Part shown: piece after piece, positions 44,561 to 53,074 of the stretch
How the letters are laid out: every line of letters begins with the position of its first letter
Numbering within the stretch: position 1 is the stretch's first letter
Source of the DNA: Leptotrichia trevisanii DSM 22070
GTDB taxonomy: Bacteria > Fusobacteriota > Fusobacteriia > Fusobacteriales > Leptotrichiaceae
Assembly (NCBI RefSeq): GCF_000482505.1
Contig: NZ_AXVL01000005.1
Coordinates: forward strand, 101,142 to 165,141
Reading direction: 5' to 3'
Length of the DNA stretch: 64,000 nt
Translations under genes and position numbers: made by a program
The notes under the pieces: model-generated
The model's input: only the letters and a program-made list of their open reading frames with translations
What the model was told of the DNA's origin: nothing
Databases searched by the model: none

Positions 44561-45973
44561 TTAAAAAATTACGTTAATATTTTGAATTTTCACCTCCTCT
44601 TTATTCTCTATTTTAGTTTCTTTATCTTTTTTTTCAGAATATTTTTCTTTTAAATAACCTTTGGCAATTTGAGGAAAACAAGCATAAGTCAGCACATCCT
44701 CCTCAGATTTTGCCAAATCTCCAATTTCAGCTTTCATTGTGTCATATTCATCTTTTAATAAATCAGCAGGACGTCCATTAAATAGATCTTCCTCCCCAAT
44801 TACAGTTTTTTTAATTTCTTCAGAAATTGGAACAGGAGATTTTCCGTACATCCCTTTTACATAATCCTTTATTTCCTTAGGAATCATATGATATTTTTTC
44901 CCTGTCAAAATATTCATAACTGACTGGGTTCCAACCATCTGGCTCATTGGAGTTACAAGTGGTGGATAACCCATATCCTTTCGGACTCTTGGAATTTCAC
45001 GAAGTACGTCCTCATATTTTTCTTCTGCCCCTTGTGATTTCAGTTGCGACAGCAAGTTTGAAAGCATACCTCCTGGCAGCTGATACTCCACGATATTTGG
45101 CTCTACTCCCAAAGCCTTTGGGTTTAATATCCCGTTATCAATGTATTTTTTTCTTATCGGTTTAAAATATTCTGCCACTTCCTTTAAAAGTTCCAGATTT
45201 AATTCAGTATCGTATTCTGTACCTTGCAATGTTCTTACAAGTGGTTCTGTACACGGCTGTGAAGTTCCTCCCCCAAATGGAGAAATAGCAGTATCAACAA
45301 TATCCACCCCTGCGTCAATGGCTTCTATTATGCTCATTTCAGCAAGTCCCGCCGTAGAATGTGTGTGAAGTTCAAGCGGAATATTCAAAATACTCTTTAA
45401 TTCGCTCACTAATATATATGCCACATTAGGTAATAAAATTCCAGACATATCCTTTATAGCGATGGAATCCGCCCCCATGTTCTGCATTTCAAGTGCCAGT
45501 TTTTTGTAATATTCTATCGTGTGAACAGGGCTTATTGTGTAGCAAATCGCAAGCTGGCTGTGTCCTCCATATTTTTTAGTACTTTCTGACGCTTTTCTAA
45601 TATTTCTTGTATCATTCAAAGCATCAAATGTCCTAATAATATCAATACCATTTTTTATAGAAAGTTCCACAAACTTGTCCACAATATCGTCTGCATAATG
45701 CCGATACCCCAGCAAATTCTGCCCTCTTAATAACATTTGCAGCTTCGTATTTTTAGCCCTTTTCCTAATTTCCCTCAATCTTTCCCAAGGATCTTCGTGT
45801 AAAAATCTGATTGCTGCATCATAAGTTGCACCACCCCAGACTTCCATTGCGTGATACCCGATTTTATCCATAGTTTCTATTATTGGAAGCATTTCGGCGG
45901 TAGTCATTCTCGTTGCCATAAGTGACTGATGTCCGTCCCTTAGTGATGTTTCCGTTATTTTTACTTTCCCCAT
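44561..45973 (-). CDS. oadA: Oxaloacetate decarboxylase, alpha subunit (carboxyltransferase)
   Basis: OadA (470 residues) moves CO2 from oxaloacetate to biotin. The DRE-TIM start is KITETSLRDGHQSLMATRMT; then MEVWGGATYDAAIRFLHEDP, LLRGQNLLGYRHYADDIVDK, and the metal-binding LHTHSTAGLAEM. It ends after the conserved carboxylase domain, without a fused biotinyl domain, in keeping with the separate carrier gene. The ATG at 45973 has AATGGAGG upstream; an in-frame ATG at 46000 has none. Pyruvate carboxylase subunit B is the closest alternative name. Confidence 0.92.
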   Translation of the reverse strand: MGKVKITETSLRDGHQSLMATRMTTAEMLPIIETMDKIGYHAMEVWGGATYDAAIRFLHEDPWERLREIRKRAKNTKLQMLLRGQNLLGYRHYADDIVDKFVELSIKNGIDIIRTFDALNDTRNIRKASESTKKYGGHSQLAICYTISPVHTIEYYKKLALEMQNMGADSIAIKDMSGILLPNVAYILVSELKSILNIPLELHTHSTAGLAEMSIIEAIDAGVDIVDTAISPFGGGTSQPCTEPLVRTLQGTEYDTELNLELLKEVAEYFKPIRKKYIDNGILNPKALGVEPNIVEYQLPGGMLSNLLSQLKSQGAEEKYEDVLREIPRVRKDMGYPPLVTPMSQMVGTQSVMNILTGKKYHMIPKEIKDYVKGMYGKSPVPISEEIKKTVIGEEDLFNGRPADLLKDEYDTMKAEIGDLAKSEEDVLTYACFPQIAKGYLKEKYSEKKDKETKIENKEEVKIQNINVIF

Positions 45974-46010
45974 AAAAAACCTCCATTGTTTAGTAAACAT
46001 TTAAAAATTT

Positions 46011-47606
46011 CTATTCAAAAAATACTGGCCCTGCATTTACAATATGTTCCGGCATATTCGGATATTTTTCTGCAAAATTTTCTCTAAACATTTTAGCCAG
46101 TTTTCTTGCTGCTGCACCATATGCCTCCTTGTTTGCCCAAGTGTCTATTGGATTTAGCAGTTCACTTGGAACGTTTGGACAATATTGTGGGATTTCCACG
46201 TTGAAAATGTCATCATGTCTGTATTCCACTTCGTCTAATTCGCCATTTAGTGCAGCAGTAACCATTGCCCTTGTATATTTTAAGTTCATACGGTTTCCGA
46301 CACCGTAAGGGCCGCCAGACCATCCTGTATTTATTAAAAATACTTTTGTGTTGTGAAGTTCTATTTTTTTACCTAGCATTTCTGCATAAACTAATGGATC
46401 TAATGGCATAAATGGTTCTCCAAAACAAGTTGAAAATGTAGGTTGCGGCTCTGTAATTCCACGTTCTGTCCCAGCCAGTTTAGATGTAAATCCTGTTACA
46501 AAGTGATAGATTGCCGCATCTCTTGAAAGTCTGGAAATAGGCGGTAAAACTCCAAAGGCATCTGCTGTCAGAAATATTACAACATTAGGAATTCCTCCGA
46601 TTCCTGGAATCTGTGCATTTTTTATATGGTTAATCGGATAACCAACCCTTGTATTTTCTGTCAAACTTTTATCATAAAAGTCAAGCTCTCGTGTTTTAGG
46701 GTTCATTACAACATTTTCCACTAAACTTCCAAATTTTATTGCATTAAAAATGTCTGGTTCATGTTCAGGATCAAGGTTTATACATTTTGCATAACATCCT
46801 CCCTCAAAGTTGAAAATGCTGTGATCGGACCAGCCGTGTTCGTCATCTCCTATTAATTTACGGTTAGGATCTGTTGAAAGAGTAGTTTTCCCTGTTCCGG
46901 AAAGTCCAAAAAATACAGCAGTCTGTCCAGTTCGTGGATCCATATTGGCAGAACAGTGCATAGGCAGTACATCGATTTCAGGCATTACAAAGTTCATTAT
47001 TGAGAATACACTCTTTTTAATTTCCCCAGAATATTCTGTTCCGCATATAATCCCAACTCTTGCTTCATAATTAATAATTATTGCAGCTGAAGAATTTATT
47101 CCATCAATTTTGGCATTGCATTTAAATCCAGGTGCCGCAATGATTGTAAAATCAGCGTGTCCATAATCATTTAACTCTTCTTCTGTTGGACGTATCAATA
47201 ATTGATGAATAAACAAATTTTGGCTTGCCCGTTCATTTATTATTCTAAATTTTCGTCTGCAAGTTGGATCTGCCCCTGCCATTCCATCAAATATAAAAAT
47301 TTCCCGATTTTGCAAATATGCAATTAATTTATTATAAATAGAATTAAATTTTTCTTTTTCAATTGGTTTATTTACATTTCCCCAGGCAATTTTATCGTGA
47401 ATACCGGCAGTATCAACAATATACTTGTCCTTAGGCGAACGCCCAGTATATTTCCCTGTTGTTACAACCAAGGCTCCTGTATCTGACAACGTTCCCTCTC
47501 CTCTCTTCAAGGCATGCTCAATCAATTCTGACGGTGTTAAGTTTCTGTGAATTTCTGCCACATTTACGATTCCTAATTTTTCCAAGTCTTTTGTCAATTT
47601 TTTCAT
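46011..47606 (-). CDS. pckA: Phosphoenolpyruvate carboxykinase (ATP)
   Basis: PckA (531 residues) interconverts oxaloacetate + ATP and PEP + CO2 + ADP. The conserved sites are TGKYTGRSPKDKYIVD, the phosphate loop FGLSGTGKTTLSTDPNR, metal/ATP site GDDEHGWSDHSIFNFEGGCY, and GTERGITEPQPTFSTCFGEP. Length is normal. A GGAGG ribosome site precedes the ATG. In anaerobes the enzyme often runs toward oxaloacetate; with the Na+ decarboxylase directly downstream (38 bp to oadA) it can feed or drain the oxaloacetate pool. Confidence 0.97.
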   Translation of the reverse strand: MKKLTKDLEKLGIVNVAEIHRNLTPSELIEHALKRGEGTLSDTGALVVTTGKYTGRSPKDKYIVDTAGIHDKIAWGNVNKPIEKEKFNSIYNKLIAYLQNREIFIFDGMAGADPTCRRKFRIINERASQNLFIHQLLIRPTEEELNDYGHADFTIIAAPGFKCNAKIDGINSSAAIIINYEARVGIICGTEYSGEIKKSVFSIMNFVMPEIDVLPMHCSANMDPRTGQTAVFFGLSGTGKTTLSTDPNRKLIGDDEHGWSDHSIFNFEGGCYAKCINLDPEHEPDIFNAIKFGSLVENVVMNPKTRELDFYDKSLTENTRVGYPINHIKNAQIPGIGGIPNVVIFLTADAFGVLPPISRLSRDAAIYHFVTGFTSKLAGTERGITEPQPTFSTCFGEPFMPLDPLVYAEMLGKKIELHNTKVFLINTGWSGGPYGVGNRMNLKYTRAMVTAALNGELDEVEYRHDDIFNVEIPQYCPNVPSELLNPIDTWANKEAYGAAARKLAKMFRENFAEKYPNMPEHIVNAGPVFFE

Positions 47607-47701
47607 AATATTTCCTCCGTATCTTAGAAAATTTTAAATTTTAAAATTTTAATAATATTTTTTATGTTTTTATTTATTATTTTTTTATAAATTCAAATTA
47701 C

Positions 47702-47726
47702 AAAAAAACCCCTACATTATGTAGGG
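47702..47726 (-). terminator. Terminator in the pckA leader (possible attenuator)
   Basis: On the minus strand CCCTAC-ATAAT-GTAGGG is followed by GTTTTTTTG: a compact, GC-rich intrinsic terminator about 100 bp upstream of the pckA start. No minus-strand gene lies upstream within the gap, so it can only stop a leader or small RNA that starts at about 48027. Confidence 0.7.
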
Positions 47727-48033
47727 AAAGGCAAAACAATATTAATTTTTAAAACTTTTATTTAAAAAAATCTGATTTTGAATTTTTTGGGTGATATTAA
47801 GTTTATAATAATTTTATTTTAAAAATTAATCTAAAAAATTTTCAATGATTTATTCAAAATAAATTGTATTTTATATGAGTATGTATCAAAAAATCACAAT
47901 TTTATAGTAAATATTTTTTAAAAATGTATTTTGAAAGTCTATGTAATCTCACCTTCAATATACATATTCTTTATTATTTAACCTATAGAATTGTTTATAA
48001 TTGTATTCAACATTATTTTTTCCCTACATTAAT

Positions 48034-48061
48034 ATTATCCCACATTTTTTCAAAAAGTCAA
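48034..48061 (-). promoter_or_regulatory. Promoter driving the pckA leader
   Basis: On the minus strand TTGACT (48061-48056), 16 bases, GATAAT (48039-48034). The transcript would run about 320 bases before the terminator at 47702-47726 and about 420 to the pckA start. The 625-bp gap 47607-48232 otherwise shows only AT-rich sequence with no gene. Confidence 0.6.
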
Positions 48062-48181
48062 TGATTTTTATAAATTTTAAATTAAAAGATTATTCTATGA
48101 AAGATTAAATTTATTATAAAGACATAAGTTTGATTTTATAAAACAATTATATTCATAAAAATTTTAAATACAGAAAAAATC

Positions 48182-48209
48182 TTGACATCTTTATTGAAAA
48201 AATGATAAT
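48182..48209 (+). promoter_or_regulatory. Promoter for toxIN
   Basis: TTGACA (48182-48187), 16-base spacer, GATAAT (48204-48209). Expected transcription start is near 48216, about 17 bases ahead of the ToxI repeats. Confidence 0.75.
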
Positions 48210-48232
48210 ATTAATTAAAGAGATAAATAATT

Positions 48233-48315
48233 AAATTCAGGTGATCCACCACCAAGAAGCGAGGAGTTGTAAATTCAGGTGATCCGCCACCAAGAAGTGA
48301 GGAGTTGTAAATTCA
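48233..48315 (+). ncRNA. toxI: ToxI antitoxin RNA repeats (type III toxin-antitoxin)
   Basis: Two tandem 38-nt repeats (48233-48270 and 48271-48308) that differ at two positions, followed by a 7-nt start of a third. Each contains AAATTCAGGTGATCC and CCACCAAGAAG. The TTCAGGTGAT start and the GGTG...CACC pairing closely resemble the Pectobacterium ToxI repeat, which folds into a pseudoknot that inhibits ToxN. By family knowledge, ToxN cuts the precursor into single repeats, which then bind and neutralise it. Two full repeats make it one of the shorter arrays. Confidence 0.85.
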
Positions 48316-48340
48316 AAGCTACCATTTATGGTGGCTTTTT
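48315..48340 (+). terminator. ToxI attenuator terminator
   Basis: AAAGCTACCAT (48315-48325), loop TT, ATGGTGGCTTT (48328-48338) and further T: an 11-bp stem with one G-U pair. In known ToxIN loci such a terminator between repeats and toxin lets most transcripts stop, giving excess antitoxin RNA over toxin mRNA. Confidence 0.85.
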
Positions 48341-48361
48341 CTATAAATATAGGGGAGGGAA

Positions 48362-48877
48362 ATGAAATTATACGAAATAAGTGATAGCTACCTTGATTAT
48401 TTAAAGTCCTTTGATAACAGAGTATTAAATAGATTAGGGGAAAAATATAGACATACAAGAAAGTATTTGGGAATTTTATTAAAAATTAACGATTGTGATT
48501 ATATAGCACCTTTGTCATCACCTAGTCAAACAGATTATTTAAATGGAGCTATAAGAAAATCTATTATTCCGATAGTAAGAATTGTTAAATCAAAATCAGG
48601 AGAAATAACTTTACTTGGAAAAATAAAGTTGAGCAGTATGGTTCCTGTGTATGATAAATCAGTTATTAAGGAATACGATATAAATCATGAGATTGATACA
48701 AAATATAAAAATTTAGTTTTTGATCAATTAGACTTTATAAATTCAAATAAAAAATTAATAATTAAATATGCAAATACGTTATATAGACAAAAAATTAAAA
48801 ATTTTTCCATTGGATATGTAAATCAAACTGTGAATTTTTTACTTTTGGAAGAAAAATCAAAATTATATAATAAATAA
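48362..48877 (+). CDS. toxN: ToxN/AbiQ-family endoribonuclease toxin
   Basis: A 171-residue protein, the same length as Pectobacterium ToxN. The start MKLYEISDSYLDYLKSFDNR, then RKYLGILLKIND and the active-site region DYIAPLSSPSQTDYL follow the ToxN/AbiQ pattern; the family usually has PL-S/T-S-P-K, whereas this protein has Ser where the Lys is expected. ToxN cleaves RNA and is held by ToxI RNA; such systems often abort phage infection. The ATG at 48362 follows a strong GGGGAGG site. Promoter, repeats, attenuator and toxin are in the classic order. Confidence 0.9.
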   Translation: MKLYEISDSYLDYLKSFDNRVLNRLGEKYRHTRKYLGILLKINDCDYIAPLSSPSQTDYLNGAIRKSIIPIVRIVKSKSGEITLLGKIKLSSMVPVYDKSVIKEYDINHEIDTKYKNLVFDQLDFINSNKKLIIKYANTLYRQKIKNFSIGYVNQTVNFLLLEEKSKLYNK

Positions 48878-49007
48878 TAACTAATACTGTTCTTCGTTTA
48901 ATATAGTAGACATTTTATAAATTTTGAATTATATATGATTTAGCAAGTATTTAAAATTTCTTGTAATTAGTACAATTTCTATTTTTTAATGAGGTTTAGT
49001 ATAAATC

Positions 49008-49043
49008 AAAAAGGACATTACAATTTGAATAATGCCCTTTTTA
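49008..49043. terminator. Terminator between toxN and gmhB
   Basis: AAAAAGGACATT (49008-49019) pairs with AATGCCCTTTTT (49031-49042), with one A-C mismatch and an 11-base loop. A and T runs on both sides make it usable in both directions; it directly follows the gmhB stop on the minus strand. Confidence 0.7.
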
Positions 49044-49046
49044 AAT

Positions 49047-49610
49047 TTATTTTCTATTTTTTAGAATTTTTGCAAAATCCAGAATATCATTTGCAACAAT
49101 TGGATTTAAGTTGGTATTCTTTAATTTTTCAAGACTTTTTAGTCCATAGCCTGTTTTTACCAGAACTGGTGTGATTCCCAATTTTTCCGCAGGAATTAAA
49201 TCAGTTGTCTTATCACCTATCATAAAGGAATTTTCTGTATCAATATTAAATTCGTCTATTGCCCGCTCAAAATTACCAGTATTTGGCTTTCGGCAGTTAC
49301 ATTCAATTCCGTATTTTCCATCAACGCTTGGATGATGTGGACAAAAATATGATTTTTCGATTTTTATACCATTTTTTATCAAATCCTTTTCGATGTAATT
49401 CTGTAAGTTTAAGTAATCATCTTCTGTGTAATAGCCTCTCGCAATTCCCGCCTGATTTGTTATAATCGCAAATTTATAGCCTAAATCATGTAATTTCCTA
49501 AGTCCTTCGATTACATTTTTTTCATATTCAAAATCTTCGATTTTATATAAATATGATTTTTCCACATTTATTACACCATCTCTATCCAGCAGGATAAATT
49601 TATTTTTCAT
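49047..49610 (-). CDS. gmhB: D-glycero-D-manno-heptose 1,7-bisphosphate phosphatase
   Basis: GmhB (187 residues) removes the 7-phosphate of heptose bisphosphate on the way to ADP-heptose, the sugar used by the heptosyltransferases at 34475-41434. It is a HAD phosphatase with LLDRDGVIN (nucleophile Asp), IITNQAGIARGYYTE and FMIGDKTTDL. The zinc-binding loop CPHHPSVDGKYGIECNCRKP, with two Cys pairs and His, is diagnostic for GmhB. It stands alone here, away from the LPS cluster. Confidence 0.92.
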   Translation of the reverse strand: MKNKFILLDRDGVINVEKSYLYKIEDFEYEKNVIEGLRKLHDLGYKFAIITNQAGIARGYYTEDDYLNLQNYIEKDLIKNGIKIEKSYFCPHHPSVDGKYGIECNCRKPNTGNFERAIDEFNIDTENSFMIGDKTTDLIPAEKLGITPVLVKTGYGLKSLEKLKNTNLNPIVANDILDFAKILKNRK

Positions 49611-49762
49611 AAAATTATATTTCCTCTTATTTTTTATATTTTTAATTTAGTCATATTAATTGTAGTGCTTAAAATAACTAAAATTTATAAAAAATTTACT
49701 AGAAAAATTTTCTGTTAAATTTTGTAAATAGTAAAATGTATTTAATAAAACATTACATTAAG

Positions 49763-51349
49763 TTAATTCATTACAACATCTCTAATAAAGAATTCTCCAC
49801 CAATTGATACGAATCCTAGATTTTTAACTTTTTGATTTACTAAGTAAAGTTTTTGTTTTTGGAAAAGGATTGTAACTGGCTGCTCTTCAGAGATAAGTTT
49901 TTCCATTTCTAACATTGCTGGAACTCTTACTTTTGGATCAGCAGAGCTTTTTACAATTTTAGTTAATTCGTCATATCTTGCATTTTTGAAATCTCCACGA
50001 TTGTTTGCGTTTGTGCTGTCAAATAAATCTAAATATGTAATTGGATCCAAGAAGTCTCCAGTCCAGTTCATAAGGGAAATTTGGTAATCCCTTTTTTTAG
50101 TTCTTTCAATACGTTCCTTACCGCTTACAACGTCTAATTCAACATTTGCACCCAGGTTATTTCTTAAACTTTCTTGAATGTATTCGGCAATGGCTTTTCT
50201 GCTTCCTGTATCGTTAAATAAAATTTCAAATCTTGGAAGTTCTGACAGTCCTTCTTCCCTAAGGCCTTCTGCTAATAATTTCTTAGCTTCTTCTGCATTA
50301 AATTTAGGCTGATCAGTTGTAACTTCAGAAGCAAAGTCCTTTTCAAGTCCATTTAATCCAATTCCACTTGGAGTGAATGCCTTAGTAGTTTTTTCAGAAC
50401 CTTCAAGAACTTTATTTACAAGTTCTTCCCTGTTTATTGCCATAGTTAATGCTCGTCTTACTTTTGCGTTTTTAAATACATTTTCACCTGTGTTGAATAG
50501 TAAATAGTAGATTCCACCATCATCTGCTTTTACAAGTTCTTTTTTTCCAGCAAATTCTTTTGCCTGTTCAAATGTAACGGCTGTTACATCAACTTCTTTA
50601 TTTTTAAAGGCATTTACAGCTGAGTCTGTAGCAATTATCTTTAATACAACGTTATCTGTCTTTACATTTTTTGCATCCCAGTAATTAGGGTTTTTCTTGA
50701 ATTTTAATTCTGAATCATGAGTCCAGCTTTCTAATGTATAAGGCCCGTTTGAAATTGTGTATTCAGCTTCTGTAAAGTATTTATCCTTTACTTCATTATA
50801 ATATTTCTGATTTAACGGCATAAATGACTTGAATGTAACTAAATCATCAAAATATGGAGTAGGTGCTTCCAAAGTTACTTGTAAAGTTTTATCATCAATA
50901 ACTTTTATTCCAACTTCATTTTCTGAGACTTTTTTTGCATTGTAATTTTCTCCATTTTTTATTACAAATAGCATACTTGCATTACCTGCTGCTGTATCAG
51001 GGTTTAATCCACGAAGCCATCCCGCTTTAAAGTCGTTTGCAGTAATTGGATCACCATTGCTCCATTTTATTCCATCTCTTAAGTGAAACGTCCATACAAG
51101 TCCGTCTTCTGATTTTTCCCATTTTTCAGCAAGTCCAGCTACTGATTTTCCAGTTTTGTCTTTTCTCAGAAGTCCTTCCAAAATCAATTCATCAACAGTC
51201 CCACCTGGAATATCCGTAGTTATTTGAGGATCAATCGAAGTTGGCTCTGTAACAATATTTAATGTAAATGTGCTGCCATTACCTCCATTTTTATTTCCGC
51301 ATGAAAGTACAAACATCAGTAATGTCAATATAAAGAACAATTTTTTCAT
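49763..51349 (-). CDS. oppA: Oligopeptide-binding lipoprotein OppA, paralog 4
   Basis: A 528-residue peptide-binding lipoprotein (SBP_bac_5 family) with lipobox FVLSC. Characteristic stretches include TEPTSIDPQITTDIPGGTVD, KWEKSEDGLVWTFHLRDGIK and WSNGDPITANDFKAGWLRGL. It captures peptides outside the inner membrane and hands them to OppBCDF. It is the most distal of four tandem oppA genes and is closest in wording to paralog 3 (51417-53006). Confidence 0.93.
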   Translation of the reverse strand: MKKLFFILTLLMFVLSCGNKNGGNGSTFTLNIVTEPTSIDPQITTDIPGGTVDELILEGLLRKDKTGKSVAGLAEKWEKSEDGLVWTFHLRDGIKWSNGDPITANDFKAGWLRGLNPDTAAGNASMLFVIKNGENYNAKKVSENEVGIKVIDDKTLQVTLEAPTPYFDDLVTFKSFMPLNQKYYNEVKDKYFTEAEYTISNGPYTLESWTHDSELKFKKNPNYWDAKNVKTDNVVLKIIATDSAVNAFKNKEVDVTAVTFEQAKEFAGKKELVKADDGGIYYLLFNTGENVFKNAKVRRALTMAINREELVNKVLEGSEKTTKAFTPSGIGLNGLEKDFASEVTTDQPKFNAEEAKKLLAEGLREEGLSELPRFEILFNDTGSRKAIAEYIQESLRNNLGANVELDVVSGKERIERTKKRDYQISLMNWTGDFLDPITYLDLFDSTNANNRGDFKNARYDELTKIVKSSADPKVRVPAMLEMEKLISEEQPVTILFQKQKLYLVNQKVKNLGFVSIGGEFFIRDVVMN

Positions 51350-51416
51350 TAATATGTTTCCTCCTCTTTTTTCAAGAATAATTGGCCAAAGGGGCTGTTA
51401 CACCCCTAAATAGTTG

Positions 51417-53006
51417 TTATTTTAATGATAAACTTCCAAAATAGAATTCTCCACCAATTGGAGTAAATCCAATTCCATTCACTTTTTTATCAACCAGATA
51501 TTGTTTTTCTCTGTGGAAAAGTACACCAACTGGTACATCTTCTGCGATTATTTTTTCAATTTGCATAAGTGCAGGAATTCTTACATTTTGATCAGCTGTA
51601 CTTCTTACAGTTTTAACTAATGCATCGTATTGAGGATTTTTGTATGAACCGTGATTATTTCCACCTGTTGATTCAAATAAATCAAGGTATGTAATTGCGT
51701 CAGGGTAATCTCCAGACCATCCTGCAAATACTAGATCAAAGTTTTTTTGACTCATTCTTGAAAATCTTTCTTGAGCAGTCATTGCTTCTAACGCTATTTC
51801 AATGCCTAAATTTTTTCTTAATTGCTCTTGAATATATTCGGCGATAACTTTGTTGTTTCCGCTTTCATTGATTAACATAGACATACTAGGGAATTTAGTT
51901 GCCCCTGTTTCCTTCAGTCCTTCTTCAAGTAATTTTTTCGCTTCCTGAGGATTGTATGTAAGTATTGAAGTCGGAACACCTTCTGTAAAGTCTTTGTCGT
52001 TAAGCCCCTTTATCCCAATTCCTTTTGGAACAAATGTCTTTGCTGCTGTTCCGTATCCATTTAATACATTATTTACAAGTCCTTCCCTGTCGATTGCCAT
52101 AAGAAGTGCTTTTCTGATTTTCAAGTTTGCCAATGTCTTGTTATTAAAGTTAAATAGCAGATACCATACTGAACCGTCATTTTTAGAAACCATTTTTGGA
52201 TTGTCCTTGAATCCTTTTGCCTGTTCAGATGTAATGGCAGTTACATCTACTTCTTTGTTATTAAATGCGTTTAATGCTGAATTATTATCAGGAATTATTT
52301 TATATACGACAGTTTCAAGGTTTACGTTGCTATTATCCCAGTAGTTAGGATTTTTTTTGAATGTCATTTCTGATCCATGTGTCCAGCTTTCCATAGTATA
52401 TGCTCCTGAAGATACAGTCTTATCAGCTTCTGTAAAATATTTGTCACCTGTTTCATCAAAGAATTTCTGATTTAGAGGTGCATATGTCTTAAATGCCACC
52501 AGGCTGTCAAAATATGGAACTGGAGCTTCCAATGTTACTTCCAGAGTCTTATCATCAATAACTTTTATTCCAACTTGTTCAGCAGTTCCTTTTTTCTTGT
52601 TGTAATTTTCGGCATTTTTTATTGCATAAAGCATATAAGCATATTCTGAAGCTGTTTCAGGTTTTAATGCACGAAGCCATCCATTTTTAAAGTCGTTTGC
52701 AGTAATTGGATCACCGTTGCTCCATTTTATTCCATCTCTTAAATGGAATGTCCATACAAGTCCGTCAGCAGATTTATCCCATTTTTCAGCAAGCCCTGGT
52801 ACAAATGTCCCATCCTTACCTTTTCTAGTCAATCCTTCCGTTATAAGATCATCGACAGTTCCACCTAGCACGTCTGTTGATAATTGCGGATCAATAGATT
52901 TTGGCTCATCTGATAAATTTAATGTGAATGTTTTGCTGCTTCCACCACTTTTCCCACAAGAAATGATGACAATTAGCATCATTAATAAAACTAATATTTT
53001 TTTCAT
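51417..53006 (-). CDS. oppA: Oligopeptide-binding lipoprotein OppA, paralog 3
   Basis: A 529-residue OppA with lipobox VIISC, SIDPQLSTDVLGGTVDDLIT and the same HLRDGIKWSNGDPITANDF core as paralog 4, which it resembles most. It differs in ligand-pocket regions, such as AGWSGDYPDAITYLDLFEST. The ATG at 53006 has GAGAGGAAAA upstream; a start seven codons earlier lacks one. The gene is separated from its neighbours by about 70 bp on each side. Confidence 0.93.
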   Translation of the reverse strand: MKKILVLLMMLIVIISCGKSGGSSKTFTLNLSDEPKSIDPQLSTDVLGGTVDDLITEGLTRKGKDGTFVPGLAEKWDKSADGLVWTFHLRDGIKWSNGDPITANDFKNGWLRALKPETASEYAYMLYAIKNAENYNKKKGTAEQVGIKVIDDKTLEVTLEAPVPYFDSLVAFKTYAPLNQKFFDETGDKYFTEADKTVSSGAYTMESWTHGSEMTFKKNPNYWDNSNVNLETVVYKIIPDNNSALNAFNNKEVDVTAITSEQAKGFKDNPKMVSKNDGSVWYLLFNFNNKTLANLKIRKALLMAIDREGLVNNVLNGYGTAAKTFVPKGIGIKGLNDKDFTEGVPTSILTYNPQEAKKLLEEGLKETGATKFPSMSMLINESGNNKVIAEYIQEQLRKNLGIEIALEAMTAQERFSRMSQKNFDLVFAGWSGDYPDAITYLDLFESTGGNNHGSYKNPQYDALVKTVRSTADQNVRIPALMQIEKIIAEDVPVGVLFHREKQYLVDKKVNGIGFTPIGGEFYFGSLSLK

Positions 53007-53074
53007 GATAGTTTTCCTCTCTTTCAAAATTTTATATTAATAATCTAAATTTAAAAATTAAATAAGTTTGTGTA

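Noticed and set aside
47879..47985. A known riboswitch class in the pckA leader
   Set aside because: The segment with GAAGGTGAGATTACATAG can form a short stem but fits no riboswitch consensus I know, so only a generic attenuator is proposed.
48233..48315. Tandem 38-nt repeats as a CRISPR array
   Set aside because: The repeats are directly adjacent with no spacers, are followed by a terminator and a ToxN gene, and no cas genes are present. They are ToxI repeats. No CRISPR array or Cas13/Cas9 gene was seen anywhere in the window.
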